This document shows, piece after piece, positions 22,619 through 34,700 of a stretch of 64,000 nucleotides of DNA (the stretch's first letter is position 1; the number at the start of each line of letters is the position of its first letter). Source of the stretch: Gari tellinella (Eukaryota; Mollusca; Bivalvia; Cardiida; Psammobiidae). The notes under the pieces were generated by a model that did no database searches, had not been told where the DNA came from, and saw only the letters and a program-made list of their open reading frames with translations. The position numbers and the translations under genes were made by a program. The stretch spans positions 48,854,216 through 48,918,215 of the forward strand of contig OV277868.1 of NCBI GenBank assembly GCA_922989275.2. Direction: 5' to 3'.

Positions 22619-22794
22619 CACTTTGTTATTTGATGTCTCGGCCATTTTGAGCGACAGAAGATCAATATTTTGGGTACACATTCTTTACTCTTTGGGCTCT
22701 AAATAGTAATAGCCTGCTTTGAAAATAGTAATCTATTCAAAATTTTAATTTAGCTACTATAGATGTAATTTTACGAAAATAATCAAAGCATCGA

Positions 22795-22861
22795 ATAGTT
22801 TGGAACCTGAACATGCGCTGCATTATATATGACCTCTTGATCTAAATCCAAACTGTTTTCA
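22795..22861. repeat. B hairpin, degenerate
   Basis: GAATAGTTTGGAACCTG ... ATCCAAACTGTTTTC. 22862-23271 holds only scattered GTCGTCTGC motifs. Confidence 0.62.
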
Positions 22862-23271
22862 AGTCAACATTCTAATTCATGGCGAGTGCCGCGTGTAAAG
22901 TAAATATGTTTTCAGCTATAAAGAATCAAGTTCTAAAACTGTCGTCTGCTTAACAGAATCCAGTTTTCTGGCTACCACTAAAAGGAAATAACTAATATTA
23001 TTTAATATATTGGCGAGGGTAATGCAACTCTGAACTGGTTCCAAACACAATACAACGTTAATCCTCTTTTTAGGGGCTAAGGGTCATTGGACAATACGAT
23101 ATTTGATGAACATAAATTCTGTCAACATTCCTAGGCCCGGTCATTGTCTGTTGAGTGGAAGGGGCATACCATTGTGGTCTTTTTACTCATTCTGTGCAAA
23201 TATTTCACAACCAACCCTGTATTAAACAACCAATCAATAATTACCACCATGACACCTCTAAATACACATGG

Positions 23272-23346
23272 CTGCTTAATGCAGGATAAAAGTAATGCAG
23301 AAAGCTCCTAACGGAGCTTTCTGCATTACTTTTGTCCTGCATTAAG
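23272..23346. repeat. E hairpin core
   Basis: CTTAATGCAGGATAAAAGTA ... GTCCTGCATTAAG, near-perfect, with an AGCTCCTAACGGAGCT tip. 23347-23710 shows nothing. Confidence 0.85.
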
Positions 23347-23710
23347 TTGTGATCTGAATCAATTATCGCAAATATACTTGCCTTTTAAGTAGCCCATTGG
23401 CAATTGTTTGCCTGTCTCTTGATAAATATCGGCCCCCAGCTTTTATTTCAAGTTTCTATCCAAGACAGGTTGTTCAAATTAGGTCTATCTTTAAGAGGTT
23501 TTCATATCAATCAAACAGTATGCGAGACAAACGCCTTGTCGACGGTGTTATGTATTTGTCATAAGTAGAATTAACAACAGTTTTACGAGTACAAAGTTGT
23601 ATATTGTTTTAAAAAATAATGGAATTTAAAGTTTTAACATAAAGGCCTGTGGGGACAAACTGTAAATCTTTGGTTTATATCGGTAGGCTACTAAAGTGTG
23701 TTATCCTGTT

Positions 23711-24108
23711 TTAACCTCTTACTCCATAAATATGCCTTTTTATTCTTTAAATGTATTCCTCCACTAACGAAAATTAAATTGTTGCTATTTATACAATAAC
23801 TGGCAGATTGTAGCTTAAAGCAAGCTGAAAGTAAAGCAGAACTTTCAGGGCGTATTCTGCTTTACTTTCAAACTGCCTTAAGTTGAGGGGATATTGGGCA
23901 CATGTTTCAAAATCAGTTCCTAGTCAAGTTGGAAGACAGGTGAAAGGTTGAAAGCAAAGCAGTATGTGCCTTAAGGTTTTCGCTACCATTTGCTAGGATA
24001 TGGGAACTATTTCTTATGTTATATATCAAGGATTGTAAAAAATGAAACTGTTTTCTTCAGTGGGGGATATATTAAAGTTGTACAAAATTGTTTTATGGGG
24101 TACTATGT
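23711..24108. mobile_element. Two partial C elements
   Basis: 23711-23882 (left part plus hairpin) and 23905-24108 (right part in reverse). 24109-24492 shows no feature. Confidence 0.7.
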
Positions 24109-24492
24109 TGAAACAGGTCTATGCATTCACCTGTATTCAATATGCAAACAAGCTATGAGGGACATTAAGTTTTTTTGTCATTGTACAGCTCGGAATTTTG
24201 TCCACAAGCTTATCTGGGTTAGCATGGTTTCGATGCAATGCAAAGAACCCGAATTTTTTCTTCTTTTGTTGCTTATATTTCTAAGTTATTTTTAGGAAAT
24301 AAGACAACGTCTATAATGCCCACATCCATTTGAACTTATGCATCTTTCAATCTAGAATAATGGAAGCATATTTTGGCATTAAAGGTGTGTTGCTTTATTG
24401 ACACACTAATCCTGTGCTCTCATAAGTACTTGACAATATGACACAGCTAGATAAACACTCCAAAAAATAGTAGATCCCACCCAATAGGCATA

Positions 24493-24663
24493 CAGTGGAG
24501 AATACCTTATTCTTTCCCGTTTAAATGCAAATGAAACGTAAACTGCGCAATGTAATAAAATGTGGCGGAAACTACGTGTTCTTGAAATTTCTCAATGTCT
24601 GACGCCAAACTGTACAAATGTATGAAAATTATAGTTTGAGCGTAAAAATGGTATTCTCCACTG
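24493..24663. mobile_element. N element
   Basis: CAGTGGAGAATACCTTATTC to AATGGTATTCTCCACTG with TA on both sides. Palindromic ends. Confidence 0.8.
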
Positions 24664-24796
24664 TAACTTATATTTGAGTAGTGCCAATAATGCAATCTGT
24701 GTGCATCCACCACACCTTACCATGTGACTTCTCATTAGAATGATCTCTTTTAAACAGTACAATGTACTACCGCTTCCATATAGGCCCGCAGTTTGA

Positions 24797-24937
24797 CTTT
24801 CAACATGCCTGTAAACCACCATCGGCTATGTGATGGAAACTATTTGTTGTGGTGCACAATTCTTGACTGAAAAAGTGAAACTATTTTCTTCAGTGGAAGA
24901 ATAAATTACAGGCGTAAAAAGGTATTTATGGATTAAC
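24797..24937. mobile_element. C element right half
   Basis: GTGGAAGAATAAATTACAGG and GGCGTAAAAAGG blocks; hairpin lost. Confidence 0.65.
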
Positions 24938-24961
24938 GCTTTACAGATTGTTGTTCAGTGG

Positions 24962-25110
24962 TTGATTCGTAGTGTAACGGTAATGTGCTGGACTAGTAAC
25001 TCAGGGTCGCTGGTTCGAAAGCCCGCTGCACCAAATAAAATTTCTAATGATCCTTAGGATAAAACTTTAGACCGTGTTCTCCGATGCTATTCACGAGGCA
25101 TGTTAAAGTA
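24962..25110 (+). mobile_element. tRNA-derived SINE-like sequence
   Basis: A box TAGTGTAACGGTAATG and B box GGTTCGAAAG in a tRNA-like head (24969-25033), followed by a body with CACGAGGCATGTTAAAGTAC, a form seen in metazoan SINEs. It has no acceptor stem that would make a real tRNA. 25111-25333 is unassigned. Confidence 0.6.
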
Positions 25111-25333
25111 CCAGTGGTTTCTACAGAAGTGGGATTCCATTGATATCTTCTTGCACATTCCCTCCAAAACTAAAATGACGAAACGTCTCCTTTGGACGTC
25201 CCCACCATAATAGGTTAATGTTGATCTTAAAGACGTCAATCCTACCATGTATACAAACTACAGATGATTGTTCAGAGATGTCAAAGGTCACACAAATGTT
25301 ATATCTCATCCATCGAACCCTGTTTGAGTGCTG

Positions 25334-25584
25334 CTTGTAGGCATCATTTTCACATAATGTGTCTGCAAAGAGTACACTTGTCCTGTGCAAACAGTATATA
25401 ACCTGATCAGAGGGCTCCTGCAGGAGCCCTCTGATCAGGGTCTACGCTGTTTGTCTTTTGCAATGAATTAAAAAAACAAACAAAAACACACACAAAAATC
25501 CACCCACCAAAATAGTTAAGAATGGACTGAACTTAATTCGAAGCTGGAGTTGTCAATTTGAAGTGTCAGGGGTGAATGAGTCAA
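25334..25584. mobile_element. A element
   Basis: Hairpin 25386-25453 with a CTCCTGCAGGAG tip; right end GGGGTGAATGAGTCAA. Confidence 0.8.
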
Positions 25585-25711
25585 GGTTTATAGATTATTG
25601 TTTAAAGATGTCTAAGGTCACACAAAAGTTGAAACAATTTAATTTTCACTAACCATAAATCATTGTTAAGTGAAATAAAAGCCAGGGGGCAAGGAGGATA
25701 ATAACTATAAT

Positions 25712-25839
25712 TATACAACCTGGTACAGTGGGGTATACGTTATTATACAACATTGTACAGTGGGGAATACGTTATTATACAACCTTGTACAGTGGGGTAT
25801 ACGTTATTTTACAACCCTGTGCAGTGGAGAATATGTCAT
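25712..25839. repeat. 32-bp minisatellite, four units
   Basis: Four adjacent units of the form TATACAACMTTGTACAGTGG plus GGTATACGTTAT. The unit resembles the N-element end (TACAGTGGRGAATACGTTAT). Confidence 0.9.
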
Positions 25840-25849
25840 TTTTTCGACT

Positions 25850-26101
25850 TCAACTCTTTGAACCCTAGTCCTGCATATAGGTGTCCTTTTCAAACAGTGT
25901 ACATGTGTATAGAACACATGTCCTATGCACACAGTGAAGACCCAGATCAGAGGGCTCCGAAAGGAGCCCTCTGATCAGGGTCTTCACTGTTTGTCACAAT
26001 GCCAAACATTGACAAAAACAACTCTTAAAAGTCAGAAATGAGACTAGACTAAAAAGGAAACTAGAATTGTCCATTTAAAGTTTCAGGGAGGAAAGGATTT
26101 A
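25850..26101. mobile_element. A element
   Basis: CTTTGAACCCTAGTCCTGC left end, hairpin 25928-25994, right end GGGAGGAAAGGATTTAA. Confidence 0.83.
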
Positions 26102-26143
26102 AACGAAACAAATCGCAAAGGCATTGCAATACTATAAGGAGTA

Positions 26144-26490
26144 CAGTGCTCCCTCCCAGTGGGAGATAAAAAGTGTGTGTTGTTCGGAGGGAGTTGTTAT
26201 AGGGAAGAAAATTGACTTTACATTTCCAAACAGCTTAAATTCAGACCAGACGCCGCGTCACGCGGTGTCTTTTCTGGGTTCAAGCTGTTTGTCACTCGTC
26301 ATTAGGCTTTTTCTGTCAAAATGTCCAATATTTGAATTTAAGAAAAACAGCAGACGACAATTTTAAGCAGACGATATTGTAGCCTTGTAAAGATTGGACA
26401 TATATAGTTGTCTTGTTTGGGGAAGAGCGGCACTTATTGTTGCTAAGAGGGAATCGTTGTTCAGAACGCCGTTGTAGGGAGGGAGTACTG
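26144..26490. mobile_element. G element carrying a B hairpin
   Basis: CAGTGCTCCCTCCCAGTGGG to GTAGGGAGGGAGTACTG, TA on both sides. B core 26227-26290. A B hairpin fragment follows at 26521-26575. 26576-26777 shows nothing. Confidence 0.83.
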
Positions 26491-26846
26491 TACATAGAAA
26501 CTTTATATTACTGAGAGTGGCAAAATGTTTGGAGCCTGATCAGATGCCAAGATACTTGGCATTTAATGTGGCCCCAATCTATGTGCAACACACTAAATAT
26601 AGTATAGTTACATTGTAGTTCTTTTAGCACAAACATGTTTGTTGGGAAATAATAACTTCGCTACTGTACCCGTTCAACATAGGCACCAACTAGGATATTA
26701 CATGTGCAAGCAATTTAGGTCGATATTTTAACTCAGTATCTGATGAACCATTTGAAACATTGATTTTATCATAAATTTTAACCCATTTCTCCATGACCCA
26801 AAGAGCAAATTACCAATATTCAACTATGTTTAAGGCAGAATACTAC

Positions 26847-27328
26847 TTAACCCATTATCCCATAGCCTGATTCTAGTTTTGAAAATAGGTGATCACTTAA
26901 AGCAGGTTGAAAGTAAAGCAGAATGTGCCTGAAGGCACATTCTGCTTTTCTTTCAGCCTGCTTTAAGCTACCATCTGCTAGAATTTTAGAAAATATTTCT
27001 TCTAATACATATTTGTGACTGTATAGATTGGAACTATTTTCTTCCGCGGAGGATTAAATGGAATGCGCTAAAAGGCGCTTCTATAAGGTAAAAGAAAAGC
27101 GTAGAGCTCTTATAGGAGTTTTATGCTTGGTTTTTACTTTGCTTTAAGCTGCGACTCAAATCAAGGGCATCAATTAATACTCATTAATTTTGCTTTAAGC
27201 TACCATCTGCTAGAATATAGAAAATTGTTCTTTTGGTACAAATTCATGACTGTATAAATTGGACCATTTTCTGCAGTGGATGAATTAGTTAAATAGGCTA
27301 ATAGGCGCTTCTATGGGGGAAAGGGTTA
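26847..27328. mobile_element. C element and mixed C/D right part
   Basis: C 26847-27090 (hairpin 26898-26966, GTGCC/GGCAC tip), then a D-like half core (27095-27150), then a second C right half to 27328. Confidence 0.72.
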
Positions 27329-27560
27329 ACTGGAGTTTGACTGTTATTGGAAGATTGCTACACCTGTATCCAGATTAACATCTGTACCAGTACAAGTAAT
27401 TGCACTATAATTGTCAACGCAATTACAAAACTTTAATTGTTTAGATCTACCCATTTAGGTTTTGTTGGACTGTTCATTCAGAGGTCATGGGGTAGTTTTA
27501 GAAAATGCTATATTTTTCTTAGCCCCTTTCCCTCATTGTATGTTTCTGTGATGTCTTGCA

Positions 27561-27799
27561 TTAACCCTTTAAATACTCCATAGCCGGTTTCTAGTTTTAA
27601 GCAGGTTGAAAGTAAAGCAGAATGCACATTAAGGTACATTTTGCTTTACTCCCAGTCTGCTTTAAACTAAATCTACTATCTGCTATAGTATAAACAATAT
27701 TTTAATGGTTCATATTCTTGAATGTATAAATTGGAACTATTTTCTTCTGTGGAGGAATAAATTAAATGCATAATATTGACCATCTATGGAGTAATGGGT
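27561..27799. mobile_element. C element
   Basis: TTAACCCTTTAAATACTCC start, hairpin 27596-27664. 27329-27560 shows nothing. Confidence 0.8.
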
Positions 27800-27843
27800 T
27801 GGGGTAAGCAACCACTTACCCTATGAGCTTTGTATAGTATGTA

Positions 27844-28129
27844 CAGTGAAACCTCTCTATAACAACCACTAAAATAAATGCTAATTAGATATATAAAAGA
27901 CAGGTGACAGCTTAAAGCAAGGTGGCAGTGAAACAGAAAGCTCCTTTGGGAGCTTTCTGCTTTACTGTCACCTTGCTTTAAGCTGTCACCTGTCTTTTAT
28001 ACAATACAATCAATTAGCATTCCTTTTACTGGAGCTTTCTGTTTAACTGTCACATTGCTTTAAGCTGTCACCTGTCATAAACAAAAATAATTTACACAAT
28101 TTATTAGCCGTTATAGAGAGGTTTTACTG
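27844..28129. mobile_element. D element with duplicated right half
   Basis: CAGTGAAACCTCTCTATAAC to TATAGAGAGGTTTTACTG with TA flanks. The hairpin is followed by a second copy of its right arm (TTAAGCTGTCACCTGTC occurs twice). Confidence 0.83.
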
Positions 28130-28215
28130 TACACACTATTTTGAAGGATTGGTGCAGAAGTAGAATATGAGTTTGGGACGGGAAAATTTGTCCGGTTTGC
28201 AGAGACTTGCCCATT

Positions 28216-28345
28216 GCTTATAAAGCATTTGAGATGAGTCTGATACCGTTCTCAAGCATTTGATTGGTCAGGTTTGAGCATTCTGCTCTAATCTGACCAA
28301 TCAAAAGCTTGAGAATGATCTCATCTTAGACTCACCTCAAACGCT
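28216..28345. repeat. Inverted repeat, ~60-bp arms
   Basis: GATTGGTCAGGTTTGAGCA pairs with TGCTCTAATCTGACCAATC, and CTTATAAAGC with GCTTTATAAG at the outer ends. It lies just downstream of the PLA2 gene 1 stop. Confidence 0.75.
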
Positions 28346-28494
28346 TTATAAGAATGGAACTAGTTCTCAGGGGTTTCACTGTATTTTACAGTGTTGAAAA
28401 ACAACAAACATTTCATTTCTGTCTTACGTAACACTGACATAGAGTGTACTAGCTTTAATATTTCTTTCCAAGTTGAATAACATTGATAAGCTTG

Positions 28495-28716
28495 TTATCC
28501 AAATGTTGTTGAAGGGCTTTCTGCATCATCTGACCATTTCTTATCGAAGGTATGCATCACGGCTCGCTCGCCCACGGTCTTCTTGGAGCACCAAAGCTTG
28601 GACAAGATGGACGAGCTGTCCTCGCAGTACCGACCCTCCTCAAAGGTAAAACACTGGACATTAAGGAGACCGAAGAACAGACTACCCACCTGGTTTGAAG
28701 TGTGTGTATTCACTTT
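28495..28716 (-). CDS. PLA2 gene 1 exon 6 (terminal exon)
   Basis: 222 nt including a TAA stop, 73 residues (216-288). It begins KVNTHTSNQVGSLFFGLLNVQC, matching the C-terminal helix region of group III PLA2, and continues with a cysteine-containing tail (RYCEDSS, KLWCSKK). It is 9 residues longer than in gene 2, with an extra ESPSTTFG-type end. A possible ATTAAA polyadenylation signal lies about 35-40 bp downstream (plus-strand TTTAAT at 28454-28459). The preceding intron is about 8 kb and is mostly repeats. Confidence 0.9.
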   Translation of the reverse strand, partial: KVNTHTSNQVGSLFFGLLNVQCFTFEEGRYCEDSSSILSKLWCSKKTVGERAVMHTFDKKWSDDAESPSTTFG

Positions 28717-31700
28717 CTGGAAAAGTACAATAAAACACATGTACAGGGCTGCCATTTCTCCGGATTTTTCCTAAATCTTCAGATTTTTTCCCTAGTACAC
28801 GATAGCTTAAAGCAGGCTGAAAGTAAAGCAGAATGCGCCTTAAAGCAGAATGCGCCTTAAGGCGCATTCTGCTTTACTTCCAGCCTGCTTTTAGCAGCCA
28901 CATGTCAAAAAAACTAGAAACAGGGGATGGGGTAAAGGTACGGTTCTTACAATCGCACTTGAAAAATCTTATGTCAACTTATGGCAACCCTTCATGTACA
29001 TTTGATTATAGTAACACTAAATATATTTGTGATGTGGGCTCAAGAAAGCATTGGTATGTGTAATGATAGAATGGTGCTTAACCCGGCCTTTACTACATAA
29101 CCTGTTAATATGTTTGAAGACAGATGGCTACTTAAAGTAGATTGAAAGTAAAGCAGAATGCGCATTAAGGCGCATTCTGCTATACTTCCAGCCTTCTTTA
29201 AGTTATAATCTCCCAATCTGCGCATTTGCACACAATAATGCCTGTGTGAAAAGAGCGCTATATGAATTTAGTATAATAATAAAATATATATGAACTATTT
29301 CTTATGATACATCACTACATAACTATAAAAGATAAAGCGAAACTATTTCCTTCAGTAGTGTACTTACTTTAAGGTGTAAAAATGTATCTATGGTGTTATG
29401 GGTTAAACTACTCCTATACTTACACAAAACTGCCAATCTTGTTCACTGAATCAATTCATTCTGACCGTTTCTTTAAGGTGGATATGTTTGCCACAGTGAT
29501 TACCTCTGCAAACAGATTGGATCCAGATGAGACGCCGCGTAACGCGGCGTCTCATCAGGATACAAACTGTTTGCCATTCTGACACTGAATTTAAAAGAAC
29601 TTTTAAGAATTATAATTCTAGAACGATATCAGACGACACATTGCTGCAGACGAAAACATTACCCAGCATGCAAAGAGTTATACTTTGTAATGAATGCTTC
29701 CATTTTCATTACATGTCCAATTCATGTTGGCTATTTTAGAGTATGTCTAATTAATTAATTGACAAGTAGTGCAGATCCAGATCAGAGGGCTCCTTCAGGA
29801 GCCCTCTTATCTCGATCTACACTATTTGCAGAGTAAATATATTATGCATGTGCTGTTGGAGTTAATCAGGCACTGCCATGGTACATTTAAAATTCAATGA
29901 ATAAATAATTTGTAATTACTTGTAAACCTAATCTATCGACCTATAGTGATCCAGATTAATGGGTTTGTATCTTTAAACACATGATACACCAAGGGGGTAT
30001 GCTTGGAAATAAAACTGCAGTTAGATCGCTCACTACATAATTAAAAGTGCTGACTTGGCATTTTATCATCAAAATAAGAAGTGAACACCATGCACAATTA
30101 ATGAGGGGACACTAATTAGCTCACATCATAGACGGCAGATAGAACTTGTGTAACAAGGCTGTGTTAGGCTCCACTCAATAAAGAAACACTGCAACCTTTA
30201 ATAACAATCAATCCTTCATTAGAAAAAAAAAGTTTACAAACTTGAAAATTTAGAAAAGAATAAAACTTGGCAAATCCTCGTTTTTATCTTTTTCTCAAAG
30301 ACTCGTTTTATAAATCCAATGAATTATGAACACCCATGTAATATCTGTTTCTAGCAGGTGACTACTAAAAGCAGGTTAAATCATAGAACAGAATGCCCCG
30401 TAATGCTTTACTTTAAGCTGTGTTAAACTACATCTGGGAAGATGGAATCTTTTGTGTGTTCAGGACGTGCGTTGACTACTTTCCTTAGTAAAGACAACAT
30501 ATGAGGCGTAAAAGGTGCTATTTATCATAACTGGCCCTTTTACAACGAAGATAAAAATATTCCGAAACGGGACCTAAGATATTATAAACTTATTGAAATG
30601 CTCTCATCTAATAATTTGACCTCTATGATCGTTTATCTTTGATGGCAGTCCACAAAGGTCAACATATTCGATAAGAGTAATTTAATAAACTTGAAGTTTT
30701 CTTAGTGTGGTTTAACCTGTGCTCAAGTAATAGATCTCTAAAGACATATTTTTGCTTAAGTAGAGACAAAAGCAAAACGACAAAATCCCGATGAAGTCTT
30801 ATACCCACTACTTCATACATATGCCCTTTTTACGCATTTAATTTATTCCTTCACTGAAGAAAATAGTTCCATTTTATACAGTTATGAATATGTACCATAA
30901 GAATTTTTTTCTTTATCCTAGCAGATGGTAAATAGCAGGCTGAAAGTAAAACAGAATGTGCCTAAAGGTAGCTCTACTGTAAATACTGTAATTTGTTTTC
31001 GAATGGTGGCTGACTGGTTTGTTCCTCTGTGTCGCAATAAAGAAATGAACTGATTTTTTTGTGTTTAAGCATAACAAAGACAGAAATTGCTCGGCAAATT
31101 CCATAAATCGTGCAAGCTTCTAGGAAAATGATTACTTTTCTTAGTGTAGGAATAATTAAAGGATTGGTGTTAAGATACATATCAATGGAGTAATTGGTTA
31201 ACTCATTCACCCCTGAAACATTTATGGATAATTCCAATTTCAAAATAAATATAGTCCAATTTTAACTATTTAGGGTTGGTTTTAACAATATATTTCAAAA
31301 TGGCAAACAGTGTAGACCCTGATTAGAGGGCTCCTTAAGGAGCCCTCTGATCACGGTCTACACTGTTTACATGGGACAAGTGTAATCCTCTCAGGTACAT
31401 GTATTGTAAATGACAAGTATACCAGTCGCTAGGACTGAATGTGTTAATTATTGGCATATTTGATGCTTGAAACTGAAGTGTGACTGGTATTTATCAAACA
31501 CGTGTCTAGTGTGATGTGTGTATCCCATCTTGAATTGTAACATGTAATACGGCTTTGAGTATAAACTCTTATATCGAAAGACAATAAATCACCAATGAGA
31601 TTAATAACATGGCGAAAATTTCGTTCAAGAGCTGTGTTTAAGTTTATCAAGTACATGTGATAGAAGCCGGCATTTCATGATAAAGTGGTACTATTTCATG

Positions 31701-34700
31701 TGGTGGATTAAACTAAAGGCATAAAATGGTGGATTTATATTGAGCGATGGATTAAAGAATTTTGATGTTACTGTATTTTCTGTTGTAGGTACAGTGGGGA
31801 AGACGTTACTCTTTCCCATTAACCCTTAGCCCGCCAAATAAATTGTCGTCTGCTATATTTCTCGTCTGCTTCAAGTTTCAAAGTGCTTCAAAGTTGCTCA
31901 AAATTGCTGAAAATGTTGTCGGTGTGTCAAACAGCTTGGATCCGGATGAGACTCCGGATGAGCTGTTTGCATATGGAGTTATAGTCGTAAGTGGCAGGCT
32001 AAGGGTTAAATACATTAGCGCAAAACCATAATTTTCAAAGCAAACAATTTGGACCCATAGGCCTATGCAGCCGTCGGGTACCTGGCGTCTGATCAGACTC
32101 CAAACCGTTTGCCACTTGGGGGCCCATTTCATTAAAAATCGTACGACAAAACGGTCGTAAGTCAGATTATAAAAGTCTCAATTATCATTTATTTCTCCAT
32201 CTAATCCTGTCTTGAAAAGACAATTCCAAAGATATGTTCGAATTGCCAACACGTTCTAATTTTTTACGTTTTACTCCAATGCGTTTGCGTTTCGTTTTCT
32301 CGGCTGTATTCACATGGATGGGAATATGAGGCAAACAAACGTGTCTATTATGTTATGGGTAGCAGCAGCAAGCCGTCCAACTAGGATAATCATATACAGT
32401 GGAACCCCTCCAAACCGAACCTTCTCTCTAAACCGGAGAGAGACTTTGGTCCCGTTTCCAACCCTTTTTTATTTTACCCATTACACCATAAATACGCCTT
32501 TTTACGTTTTTGGTTTATTCCTACACTGAAGAAAATAGTTTATACATTCTAGTTGATGGTAACTTAAAGCATGTTGAAATTAAAGCAAAATGCGCCTGAA
32601 GGTGCATTCTGCTTTACTTTCAACCTGCTTTAAGTAGTCAGCTATCTTCCATACTAGAAACAAGCTATTTGGTAATGGATTACCGAAATTGAAACCCCTC
32701 TAAACCGGAATTTTTGTTGTCCCCACACATGTCCGGTTTAGAGGGGTTTCACTATACTGATATGGTCAGATCAAAGGCTTTAAATAATTTTTTCAAAGGA
32801 AAATAATTTATGTAAGATGAACCAACTTTGTTTTCTAATCCTGATATTTATAAATGTATGTGAAGATGTACGTGTATTGTCAGCTCTGACTGTATATACA
32901 TGTATTTTGAAATAAAATACTGTTTAAACTATGGGTGTTGTTCGTGGAACATATTGAAAATTGGTTGTTTGATACCAAATAAATAATCGACATGAAATAA
33001 AGTCGTTATTATTATTATTATTAAGTAATAATAATAATAAAAAAGTAATATACCAAGTTAAAGTCTACTTTCAGTCCGAAGGACCGCTCAGCCGACTGTA
33101 CAGACAGACAGACAGACAGACAGAATTGTTTATTAGAGTGGCATGCATCAATACATCATTCATTTGTACATAAACATATCAATAAAAACTAAATGACATT
33201 TGGTATTGATACCCGGCCGCTTTCGACCTATAAGACACTGTAAAATCAAATCAAATACTTTCATTAAAACATGATGGCTTATATACATATGCCACATTCC
33301 TGAAAGGAAGAAATTTTCTAAAAACATTTACTTACAATTAAGAGCATATGGATATAGCAGCAGTATAAAAAGGATTTAGAAGACTATAAAGGGTAAGACT
33401 TCTATACATGTCTAAAAGAAAGAAATTTAAAATATAGATGTTATATGTTACTATATAAAAACTTTCCGCCTTTTATACATGTTGTTTAAAGTATTTGCAA
33501 GCAAATATTGCAATTCATTGCATTTCGTTATGTATTTTAGTTTATCTGTAGACGACATATCTGCAAAAGCACCGTTCAGCGTCGATGCCTTTGCAAACAG
33601 GTCATATCTACAGTCAGAATAGAGACTGCAGTCTATGAGAAAATGAGTCTCATCCTCTACTTCATTGGATGGACACAATTTACAAATACGTTCTCCATGT
33701 GGAACTTTTGGCCTACTGTAACGACCCGTTTCTACAAAAAGGGGGAGTGAACAAGATCTGAATTTAAACAATGTTCGACGGTGGTCCCGTGATAATGGTA
33801 ATGTACAGTAATGCTCTGTTTGAAAATCATACTTGTTTTGTTTATACGTTCTGAGTTTATCAGACTTTTCTAACTCTGTCTTCCACTGATCAATGTCTGC
33901 GATAGTCAATGTTTGTTTCACTTCTTTTACTAAAGATTTAACACTTTGTAAGTCATTAGTTATTATATGTAAGCATCCATGTTTAGAAGCCATGTTGAGA
34001 ACACGTGACTCCCAGCTCCTATTAATAGATTTTGACCACAAGTGAACTTGTTGAGTCAGTCTAGACGGATGAAGCCTACCAAGTTTTATATACATTCGAA
34101 AAGCTTCTACCTTGGCATTAACTCTGGCAGATACCCAACCCATGTCGCCACGTAGTGCAACATTTGATGCGTGTTTACCTCCGCCGAGAAAATAGCGACA
34201 CGCTTTGTTCTGAACAGTTTGTATTTTATTCAATTCAGCGTTGCCGATTCCCCAAATTGCAGCACTATAGTACATAACTGGCTCAACAAGTGACTGATAG
34301 AGTTTCGTGAACACATTGTGGGTCATACCACCTGCTTGTAAACATTTAGTATATAATGCAGAAAGGGCTCTACTCGAAGATTTTGCAATTTCCGTTACAG
34401 TTTTTATCATGTTTAAATGCTCGTTCAGCCAAACACCAAGATACTTATAGTCAGTTTCATACTCGATATTAGCTGATCCGCATTTGAATTCAAAGCTACA
34501 TTTCTCAATTGACTGTGAACGGAAATGTACAATCTTTGTTTTATCTTCATTAATAGACAAACGCCATTTTTTGCACCAATTGTCCACGACATTCAACATT
34601 TGTGTAAGTGATTCTGAGTTAGGAGCCAAGAGCACGATATCGTCAGCATAAACTAATAATGAAACTATCTTGTCGTCTACTGTAACCCCGCAGTTCAATG

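Noticed and set aside
23990..24295. 101-residue open frame
   Set aside because: It begins in a C-element right half and continues in unassigned AT-rich DNA; no motif, no splice context and no paralogue in the window.
24969..25033. tRNA gene on the plus strand
   Set aside because: tRNA-like with a B box, but poor stems and a SINE-like body directly after it.
25121..25390. 89-residue minus-strand open frame
   Set aside because: It overlaps an A-element left part and unassigned sequence after a SINE; no recognisable domain.
32474..32683. Non-canonical TTAC target duplication for a C element
   Set aside because: The two sides can be read as TTTA and TTAC depending on alignment; simple decay of TTAA is enough to explain it.
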